From Colocasia esculenta (lineage: Eukaryota > Streptophyta > Magnoliopsida > Alismatales > Araceae): DNA of 64,000 bases. The stretch is from NCBI GenBank assembly GCA_014218235.1, contig CM024760.1, positions 72,976,961 through 73,040,960 of the forward strand, given 5' to 3'. This document shows, one piece after another, positions 56,001-64,000 of this stretch. Position 1 is the first letter of the stretch, and the number at the start of each line of letters is the position of its first letter. Position numbers and translations under genes: made by a program. Under the pieces are notes generated by a model that saw only the letters and a list, made by a program, of their open reading frames with translations, ran no database searches and had not been told where the DNA came from.

Positions 56001-57050
56001 TCAAGAGACTTGGACAAGGATTCCAACAAGAAGTTGATAGAACTAGCATATAATCAATCTTGAAGTGTGCATTTCTAGTCTAATGGTTCCAAAAATGCAT
56101 GGTGACATGGACAAATAAGATGGGTTTCTATCTAGGAAGGTCAAGGAAAATCCGGGCATGTTTCCTAGGAACAAAGGTCAGGTTCCCCAAGAACAGGCTG
56201 AAACAAGGTGAATTTGGCGAGGATGTGAGGTTCAGGAAATCCTAACACTCTATTTATTAGACATTTAGGCAAGTCAAAGGTGTTCCAGTAGATTCTTAAC
56301 ATAGAAAATTCCAATAATACTTTGAACAAGAACAAACGTTTTAATTTGTGCCCGAGAAACCTACATTTTGGGTTGCTCTTTCAAATTCCACTCCTATTGT
56401 TTGATGCAACGCTTAGTGGAAGAGGAACTCCTTGAAGTCTAGCTTCAACAGTCGAGGCAGTGGTCCAAGGATGAAGAACTTTTAAGCTCTCCAAGCTTCA
56501 AGCTCCAAGGTGTAGGATCATCCCTCCAGCTTCGGAGTTCTCCATTGTGTTAGGTTTCCAGACTTTTTCAGCAATGGCTTTTAAGAAAGGGTAGAAGGGG
56601 CTCTCAAGCTCCAAGATTTTCCGTTGAGGAAAGACATAAGGTTCAGCCAAGAAGGGTCATGTGGCTTATTTAAGGGGTCTTTGGTCTCATTTAGGACCCT
56701 TACTTTATTCCTACATAAGGGACAAAAGAGGACAGAAAGTTCAATCTGGCCATACATAGGCCATGCCCAAACCATACCCTGCCATACCTAACATTGACTT
56801 GGTTTGCAAGAAGGATAGATAGTCAAAATCTATCACATTTCAAGCCATACCCTTGGCATACTTATCCTTGTCTTAATCTAGAAAAGGACAAACCCACCAT
56901 GCTTGGCCCATGCCTTTGCGTCAACTCCTAAAGTGATGTGCCCAAGGGTCAGTTCTAAGCACAAACTCCAAATCTCTCTCATATTTAAGTCTCCAGATAG
57001 TCCTGTTATGATGGGGGACAAGGCCTCCATCGTTGTGTGTTCAAGAGCCA

Positions 57051-57891
57051 TATCGATTGCTATATAACAAGGCAATCGATGGTTGAATACCCAGACAATC
57101 GATTGTAACAAGGCAGTCGATTGAAGGAAACTTGATTACTAAGCAACATCGATTACTACTTAACATCGATTGCGGACCAACATCGATTGTCCTTAAACAT
57201 TGATTATGGACCAACATCGATTACTACTTAACATTGATTGCAGACCAACATAGATTACATTCAACATTGATTACTACTTAAACATTGATTATCCCTTTGA
57301 ACATTAATTATTAAAGGAAACATCGATTGTTCCACTTGAACATCGATTACTAAGGAAACATCGATTGTTCCACTTGAACATCGATTACTAAGGAAACATC
57401 GATTGTTCACTTGAACATCAATTACTAAAGAAAACATCTATTGTTCACATGAACATTGATTACTAAGGAAACATCGATTGTTCCACTTGAACATCAATTA
57501 CTAAAGGAAACATCGATTGTTCCACTTGAACATTGATTACTAAAGGAAACATCGATTGTTCACTTGAACATCGATTACTAAAGGAAACATCGATTGTTCC
57601 ACTTGAACATCGATTACTAAGGAAACATCAATTGTTCACTTGAACATCGATTACTAAAGGAAACATCGATTGTTCACTTGAACATCATTACTAAAGGAAA
57701 CATCGATCATTCACTTGAACATTGATTACTAAAGGAAACATCGATTGTTCTGCTTGAACATCGATTACTAAGGAAACATCAATTGTTCACTTAAGCATCG
57801 ATTAGTAAAGGAAATATCGATTGTTCCACTTGAACATTGATTACTAAGGAAACATCGATTGTTCCACTTGAACATCGATTACTAAAGGAAA
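57051..57891. repeat. ~37-bp minisatellite with CATCGATT cores
   Basis: About 20 tandem units of the form aaacatcgattgttccactt + gaacatcgattactaagg, each with two acatcgatt words facing the same way, preceded by looser caatcgattg copies (57051-57300). Units differ by 1-2 bases. The array lies upstream of the LTR-E TATA-like box on the element strand, the U3 position, and ends 5 bp before LTR-D. Even spacing superficially resembles a CRISPR array, but there are no unique spacers. Confidence 0.92.
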
Positions 57892-57896
57892 TATTA

Positions 57897-59940
57897 TGAC
57901 ACCCCGAGTGCAGCGGAAACCCGGGTGCACACAGATGTCATTCAATTAAGTGTAACAACATGCGGGTAGAAGGAAAACATGACATTATATTTACATGTAA
58001 TAGCTTTATATCACAAAGTCATAGTTCTTTACTTGGTAGGTATCAAGTAACTGTACAATAGAGACAAAAATAAAAGTATAAAAGTGTTCTTCTGGTCTAC
58101 TCCTCAGTCCCTTGTTCGCCCTCTTCCTTATCGGTCTCACTAGAATCTGGAAAAAGTGTTGTAATCACATTATGAGCTAATTGCCCAGTAGGTAAATTCA
58201 CACTGCCCGGGATTTAAGTGATTAAGATATTAAAACAGTGGTACATAAACTTGATGAATAAGTATATTGAAAATTGACATGGTAATGAGAGAGTATATCA
58301 AACATAATTAGAACACCTTGAAGCATGTGTTGCAAGAATGTCACTGTAAGGATGTTAGGCATATACTATCAAGTAAAAGATTAAATTAGAAACAAGAAGA
58401 GTCAAGTAAAACAAGTTTATAAGGGTAAGTTCTCAAAAAGTGAGAATTTTTCATGTATCGAACAACTAGATATTGGGCACTAAGTACTCACATGCACGCT
58501 ATCTAAAACCAGATGTCTAGTAAATTTAACATGTCCTTTAGGTGTAATGCCACACAGACCATTCACACTCCCATGGGCACAAGTACTTTTGGGTGCTCTT
58601 CCCAAGACCAGGTCAGAACCCTTAATTGGCTCATTCCAGCATTGTAAATCCACGAGAGATCTAGAGATCCCAAGTTCTAGACATTGCAAGTGAATTTTCA
58701 GGAAATATGAGACAAGCTAACATGTAAGAGTTGATCCATGAATACTTTATAAATCACTTTTAGAGGAGTAAATAACTTAATAATTATTTCAGGTAAATAT
58801 GGAATTTAATATACCATAATTCATGTAAATGTTACTTCAAGAAAGAACTTTGATTAATAGGGTGTGTCAACTTGAAACAAGAGTGTGTCGACCTGAGTAA
58901 ATAACTTAATAATTATTTCAGGTAAATCTGGAATTTAATATACCATAATTCATGTAAATGTTACTTCAAGAAAGAACTCTGATTAACAGGTGTGTCGACC
59001 TGAAACAAGAGTGTGTCGACCTGAGTCACTGAGTGTGTAGACCTGAGTCATTGAAAACAAGGGTTAGTTTACCTGACTGCAGGGTTAGGTCGACCTGAGT
59101 GCAGGTGTGTCAACCTGATGAAAGGGTGTCAACTTGATTGAAGGGTTAGGTCGACCTGAGTGTAGGGTGTGTCAACCTGATGAAAGTGTTAGGTCGACTT
59201 GAGTGCAAGGTATGTCAACTTGATGAAAGGGTTAGGTCGACCTAAGTGCAGGTGTGTCAACCTGATGAAAGGGTTAGGTTGACACATTGAAGGATGTGTT
59301 GACACACTGAACGGTATGTGTTGACACACTGAACGGTATGTGTCGACACAATCTTCAATCTTTTATTCCTTAAGGAAACTGCTTTACTGAAACCCAACCT
59401 CTGTCGACACCTTGATCAAGATGTGTCGACCTACTGTGGCTTTTTAGAACCTACTAATCAAAGAGATTGGTCTTAACAAAATTTAACCTCAACCCCATGT
59501 CTCTATTTAAAAGAAATGCTATAAATATCAATATCAAGTTTTGAGAAAATAATGATGAACTAAAATTTCATAAGAACTACAGAGAGCTGTGATGGTATCA
59601 AGAGAAATTACATAATATATATCAATGACCCAGAAATCACATGATGGGCTTTTAAAGTGAAACTTCAGATGAAATATTTGTTTCTGATCTAGATTAATTG
59701 AAATTCTTGATTTATAAACTTGATTAAAATCAAGGGAAACATTACTATCTTATAGGTAATGTGAAGATACCTACCTTGCATGTTACTTCCTTCTTCTTTC
59801 TTTCCAACAGAACCTGGCTGACCTTTACTCCTTCTGCGAAACTCCTTCTTTCCTGGTGTTCTTCTTCTTCCAATACTTCCACTGCCAACCCCTTTCTATC
59901 TATACATATATATACTTGCACATGCATGCTAAACACTTCA
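57897..59940 (-). mobile_element. LTR-D: minus-strand gypsy-type LTR, upstream end uncertain
   Basis: Read on the minus strand it ends ctcggggtgtca at 57897. The hairpin TGGGC...GCTCA is at 58187-58173, an acceptor-like tttttccag ends at 58147, a donor-like CAAGGTAGGTAT spans the border 59775/59774, and a TATA-like stretch lies at about 59914-59901. It has the same order of landmarks as LTR-A and LTR-G. No primer site follows the end, so solo LTR or 3' LTR. The U3 start was not found; the CACTA-like terminus at 60106 may interrupt it. Confidence 0.65.
58858..59436. repeat. GTGTCGACCTGA array in LTR-D
   Basis: About 20 words of gtgtcgacctga / ggttaggtcgacctgagt / gtgtcaacctgatgaaag, plus gtgtcgacac near the right end. 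A 106-bp block is duplicated head-to-tail ('gagtaaataacttaataatt' and following text at about 58767 and 58894). Same core (GTCGAC) and same relative position as the arrays of LTR-A and LTR-G. Confidence 0.88.
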
Positions 59941-60105
59941 CATTCTCACACGTAACTTTCTTATCATTGCACCCACTTCTCTTAACACCTCACACACTCA
60001 TGCATGTTACACTAACATGCACACACTTACATGTATGTATGTACATGCAGAAATACTTATCCCTTTCTTTGTTATTATTTTATCATTTCTTTTGACGCAC
60101 ACACA

Positions 60106-60300
60106 CACTAGTACAAATTATGGAATATACGACCATTAGTTAAGAACCGTCGGCGGTTCTGCATAAAGCCAACGGTCTTAACCGTCGATTGTTTATTTAA
60201 GAATTGACGACACATTGGCCGTGGTTTAATATATAAAATTTATTTTTCAATTTATATTTTCTATTTTAACTGTTGTTTAATAATTATATTTTTTTTATGC
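60106..60300. mobile_element. CACTA-like transposon terminus
   Basis: CACTAGTACAAATT at 60106 matches the CACTA-type start. It is followed by subterminal inverted and direct words typical of such ends: gaaccgtcggcggttc (about 60145-60160), ccaacggtcttaaccgtcg, and gaattgacgacac. No opposite end (TAGTG) or transposase was located before LTR-G at 61130, which may have inserted into it. Confidence 0.5.
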
Positions 60301-60354
60301 CTGCACCTTAATTCTCCAACCCGCGCAAAACTTGGATTTGGATCGCCCCCATAT

Positions 60355-60950
60355 CTCTCTCGCCCTGCCCACTGAAGAGAAGATCGCGCAACAGAAACCG
60401 CCCTCACCTCGGCCCTCCTAGCCCACAGAAGAGGCAGAGCCAGCAACCACCGGCTATGCCCCCTCCCCGCCGGCCGCGCGCCCTCTGCCCGCTGGCCATG
60501 TGCCCCGCCGTCGCCTTGCCCCGCCCGTGGAAGGGGAAGAGCGGGCAGCCCGCGCGAGATTTAGTTTTCGATTGCCCCACGTCTCTCACCTTGCCCCGCC
60601 TGCTGAAGAGAGAGCAGGCAGAAACCGTCGGACACCCTTTTCCTTGCCCGCCCTCACTTTGCCCCACCCAACCCACGAAGAGGCAGAGCCAGCAGAAGAT
60701 CCCGGCCGCGCGCCCTTTCCCCACCGCCCGGACTCCCTCGCCATCGCCTTGCCCTGTCCGTGGAAGGGGAAGAGTGGGAAGACCACCTGCCACGCGCCCT
60801 CTCTGCTCAGCCCAGACTCCCTCGTCCTCTTCGTCCTCGCCTCGGCCCACCCGCGAAAGAGGAAGAGCAAGAAGACCGCCCACTGCGCGCCCTCTCCCCG
60901 CCGCCCAGACGCCCTCCCTCTCCCCACTGCCACGGCAGCCCACGCGACTA
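60355..60950. repeat. GC-rich degenerate tandem repeat
   Basis: About seven copies, 47-102 bp apart (60364, 60411, 60513, 60590, 60657, 60743, 60838), of a block with 'ccttgccccRcccgYggaag' then 'agaggaagagcRRgMRgacc'. The long frames on both strands (193, 184, 199 and 141 codons) result from the GC-rich repeat having few stops; their translations are Pro/Arg- or Gly/Glu-rich with no domain. Not called as genes. Confidence 0.7.
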
Positions 60951-61129
60951 GTTCTCTCCTCCGCATGCTGCATCCCACATCCTCCTCTTCCTCCCGTCGA
61001 CACTGGTCCACTCCTCCTCGGACCCTGCAGTCTCTAGCTCCAACACCTCACTGACCTCAGACCCTGCAGTCTCTAGGTCCAACACCTCAGACAGCCAGTC
61101 CTCGTAGTTGAAGCAGCAAGCAATAGACG

Positions 61130-63819
61130 TGTAACACCCCATAATTTTTATTTGTAGAAAAACATGAATAATAAAGTATTAGACTTAAGCATTAGTCTTA
61201 AATTGTAATAATTGATATTTGGGAATGACTAGTATTAACTAACGTTACCCTAGTGTCGTACTCGACGTACGCGCTCCCACAGGGCGACACTAAAACACAA
61301 CGAAAATGAAATCCGAGAACACCATAATTTCCATAAAAATATGGAGATCTCAGAATTATAAATATCTGAATTTTTGACGTGCGGATTTCGAGATTAAGTC
61401 GACGCGACTATTTTTCAGGTGATTTTTCACCTATTATAAAATAAATTCTAAAAATTGAATAAAAATTATTATAATTTGTAAAACCATTATATTAGTCTAT
61501 GGTTAAAATTTCATTACAAATGGACACCATTTGGATGGTTTACATAATGAAGATTGGATCAGTTGAATTATGGATTATTTACGGTGACTAATTTTGGTGA
61601 ATTACCGGATGTTTACGTGTGAAGCCTTGAGGGCCAGCACACGTTAGGATAAGGATAGAGCTTGGGTTTAAAATTCTTCATGATGGTGGATGAGGTGTAG
61701 GTGTGAGGTTGGATGCATGGGACATGTGTAAACAGTAAAAACCAAGGGGTTTTACCGTTTACACCTGTGCATGGGAGGTGTCTTCACGCAGGGGAACTTG
61801 ACTGGGCTATAAAAGCCACCCCCTCTCCTTAGTTCGAACCCTTCTACACCCTTTCCTACTGTTATGCTGCTGCCATTTCTCTGGATAACATCTTGTTTGG
61901 GGAGGAGTTCCTGGTTGCAAGCACCGTGAAGAGGTTGCTGCTGCTTGAACTAACTGCTGGTTCTTCTTGCATCTTGTTTCTAGTCAACTCTTGTTGGAGC
62001 TGTTGCTGAGAAGTAGTTGTGGAGCCATATTGGAGGCTGTTGCTGCTACAACAACAAGCTCCACTTGTTTATTCCTTCACTTGTGGTCCTTCTTCATTTT
62101 CCTCAACTAGGTAGGATTCATATCTCTATGGTTCAATTCGATTTTTCATATGTCACAAGAAATTCGTAATGAACAAATAAGTGACTATACTTGTGATCCT
62201 CTGTTTTTCCCTTTCAGTCATGATAGAAAAACCTCTTGTTGGGAGAGGAACAACCTCGTTCCATTTTAGAAATTACTCCTATTCCCTTCTTCCACATTTG
62301 ATCTTTGTACATGTTATAAAGTTGTAGAAGTTTCAACTATCTTTGTAGGATAATGAAACTTCGGTTTAGATGGTTGATACTTCAAGTTTTGATTTAGATA
62401 TATAAAACATTTTGTGGTTTAGTTTCCATCATATAGGAACCTTCCATCCAACCATTGCTATCAAGGTTCTACTTCTAGTACTAAACTATGTTTAGTTTCA
62501 AGCAAGTCAAGCTTGAATTGTAAACTTCTTGTTTCATCTAGTTTGTTCGGTTTATAAACCACTATGAGAACCATAGTTAGACTCTTCTATTTGATATAAA
62601 ACATGTCTTGGTTCATAGATTCAAGAATTAGGGTGTTTAAGATAGGTTTAAAGTCATTTCTGGAAGTTCTATAACCATCTGTCGACAGCCGGCCCAAATC
62701 TGTCGACAGGCGCACGTCTAACAGAACTTCAGGTTTCAGGACTGTGTGGATCTGTCGACAGATCCCTTGCTGCTGTCGACAGATACACACGAGCCAGACA
62801 ACCTGAACTCTGTCTGCTCTTATCTGTCGACAGCCCCTTCTTGGCTGTCGACAGGTACAATGCTGATTCAAATGTCTGCACTTTTTCATGCCCGAATCCA
62901 TGCCAAAACTTCATCCTAAAAGCCAGGAAGTTACCCTCTCATTTACCTTCATATTTACTGTCATGTTACTGCAAAGTTCATCCACTTTGAGTACCTTAAC
63001 TTTCCTTAAATTGTTTCTAAAGTTGTCAATTACGAATAGCACTCCGATTGAGTCTATTCTTCGGTATTCGGTAATTAGGTCTATAAAATCTGAACACCTG
63101 AGAGTTCATATGCTTGAACACCTTATGAGATGTGAATAAATGGAGATGACATTATTGGGTCTTTGTACCTTCTGTAATTTTTATGCTTGTGCAAATAGGG
63201 CTAGTCCAGTCCTGGGAGGAGCACCCGAATTCATTTTCGGACCACGTGGAATGATAAGGATGTCTGGATGTCTGGCATTGCATCATCTATTTTCTGAATA
63301 TGGTCATCATAATTCCAGTACTGTGTAAATGATATGTGAATCAATTCTTGAGCTATATATATCTGAGCATGATCTGAGTTTTACTATCATTGTATCAAGC
63401 TTACTGTTATGAAATCTGGTGTGACTATTTGATATTCCGTTGTGTCTTTGTCTTGGCTACCATGTATACATTCTTGAACTATCAACTGAACTATGGAATT
63501 TGAATTCTACTGGGCTAGTTAGCTCATTATTTCCTACCATTTTCAGGTAACAAATATGGGGGTGATGCTTAAGGGATTGAGTGCTGAGTGGACCGACATG
63601 ATGAGCAAGCCAATATGTTTCTATTTCTGTTTAGTAGTGTAAAAAGGGATATGTAAATTAAGTTTGTTTTGATCTACTCCTCACTTAGTTGTATGAGAGT
63701 ATCTATGTAATTAAACTTAAACTTCCGTGTTATGACGATATGAATGGATAAGTAAGTACTACCTTTTGTACCTATTTTTCTGTCACTTCCGATAAATAGC
63801 TTTTTATTAGGGCGTGACA
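61130..63819 (+). mobile_element. LTR-G: complete 5' LTR of a Ty3/gypsy element
   Basis: From TGTAACACCCCATAA to TTAGGGCGTGACA, 2,690 bp, followed by a primer-binding site, so it is the 5' LTR of an element whose body runs out of the window. TATA box tataaaa at 61808-61814. Donor-like CTAGGTAGGATT at 62110/62111, a GTCGAC array (62679-62854), hairpin TGGGCTA-GT-TAGCTCA (63511-63526) and acceptor-like ccattttcag ending at 63546. Homologous in plan to LTR-A, D and E. Confidence 0.88.
62679..62854. repeat. CTGTCGACAG palindrome array in LTR-G
   Basis: Six perfect 10-bp palindromes ctgtcgacag (starts 62679, 62700, 62752, 62773, 62824, 62845) as three pairs. Spacing within a pair is exactly 21 nt in all three; pairs are 51-52 nt apart. 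Close to two helical turns within each pair. Confidence 0.95.
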
Positions 63820-63827
63820 GATAAATT

Positions 63828-63840
63828 TGGTATTAGAGCA
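63828..63840 (+). promoter_or_regulatory. Primer-binding site of the LTR-G element
   Basis: TGGTATTAGAGCA, eight bases after the LTR end. Initiator-tRNA-Met type with one change (TGGTATCAGAGC). Confidence 0.85.
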
Positions 63841-63945
63841 TTAGTTCGATAAACTAGAGAAACCAGTGAGTTGGGGTAGAAACATGGGATTAGTTAGCAT
63901 GATTTTTGTAATCATGTAAATGCTTAACCTGTTAATTATTTCAGA

Positions 63946-64000
63946 ATGGGAATGAATGCCCAAGAAAGGTTGGTTGCTGCCATGGAAATGTTACGTCAGG
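63946..64000 (+). CDS. gag: Start of gypsy gag, truncated by window end
   Basis: ATG at 63946 opens MGMNAQERLVAAMEMLRQ to the last base. It lies about 105 bp after the primer site, where gag of a Ty3/gypsy element is expected, and the residues form an amphipathic helix-like start. An acceptor-like ttatttcag directly precedes it. Too short for domain recognition; the assignment rests on position. A second in-frame ATG at 63952 is possible. Confidence 0.55.
   Translation, partial: MGMNAQERLVAAMEMLRQ

Larger units (their letters stand above)
54942..57896 (-). mobile_element. LTR-E, 5' part (continues from 44752)
   Basis: Resumes after the AAATC duplication. On the minus strand it holds a TATA-like ttaaata (56673-56667). 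A gtaggtttctcgggc stretch at 56364 matches the donor region of LTR-A (ggtaagttttctcgggc). It also has a ~28-bp degenerate repeat with gtcgaagtggcc/aagggccaatc words (55680-56000), and the text 'ggggtgcccctcctaggacc' (55258-55277) that has counterparts in LTR-D (58590) and LTR-G (63215). Frames here are chance. The upstream border is taken where LTR-D begins; the true 5' end is not identified. Confidence 0.55.

Noticed and set aside
57051..57891. Evenly spaced repeats resembling a CRISPR array
   Set aside because: The whole unit repeats with no unique spacers, there are no cas genes, and the DNA is plant nuclear; it is a minisatellite.
60404..61054. Four long open frames (141-199 codons) on both strands
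   Set aside because: All overlap in one GC-rich degenerate repeat with few stops; translations are low-complexity and no domain is seen.

Overview
The window is angiosperm nuclear DNA from a gene-poor, repeat-dense (pericentromere-like) region. The evidence is long Ty3/gypsy LTRs, Ty1/copia elements primed by initiator tRNA-Met, hAT, CACTA and other DNA-transposon debris, a LINE fragment, a satellite-like array, and intron-split gene fragments with GT-AG borders. I cannot name the species. There is no prokaryotic operon, tRNA, rRNA or CRISPR locus. Most listed open frames are chance frames inside repeats. Almost all coding sequence belongs to retroelements and carries frameshifts, mostly 1-nt indels.

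Layout. 1-4050: gypsy LTR-A, whose 5' end is outside the window, followed by the 3' part of LTR-B. 4051-8098: a tandem array with a ~177-bp period, split by solo LTR-F (4268-6069; 5-bp target duplication ACGCT). 8431-10936: solo LTR-C (duplication CAAGA), itself holding a hAT-type MITE (9021-9452; duplication CATGGACT). 10942-16658: low-information DNA with a second MITE, an AT-rich element, a LINE reverse-transcriptase relic and a piece of a CCR4-like nuclease gene on the minus strand.

16659-37247: Copia-1, a minus-strand Ty1/copia complex arranged LTR-internal-LTR-internal-LTR inside one duplication (TATAA). It has gag, pol (protease, integrase, RT, RNase H) and a large third ORF after pol. 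37253-44237: a further CCR4-like exon, a decayed plant transposase of the Ptta/En/Spm (CACTA) type, a GC-rich promoter/first-exon-like block, and an inverted repeat whose arms carry tRNA-like A and B boxes.

44238-57896: minus-strand gypsy LTR-E, interrupted by Copia-2 (44753-54936; duplication AAATC), a plus-strand LTR-gag-LTR-gag-LTR complex with no pol. 57897-61129: gypsy LTR-D, a CACTA-like terminus and a GC-rich repeat block. 61130-64000: complete gypsy LTR-G, its primer-binding site and the start of a gag frame that leaves the window.

The two Copia complexes are related: their gag proteins, R-U5 regions and gag/pol border are similar. The gag-only family could therefore depend on replication proteins from a Copia-1-like relative. 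Recurrent themes are (i) tandem LTR-sharing complexes, (ii) short arrays with a CG-centred core inside most LTRs, and (iii) a hairpin with compensatory changes just upstream of an AG acceptor in six gypsy LTRs. These are the points most worth a second look.
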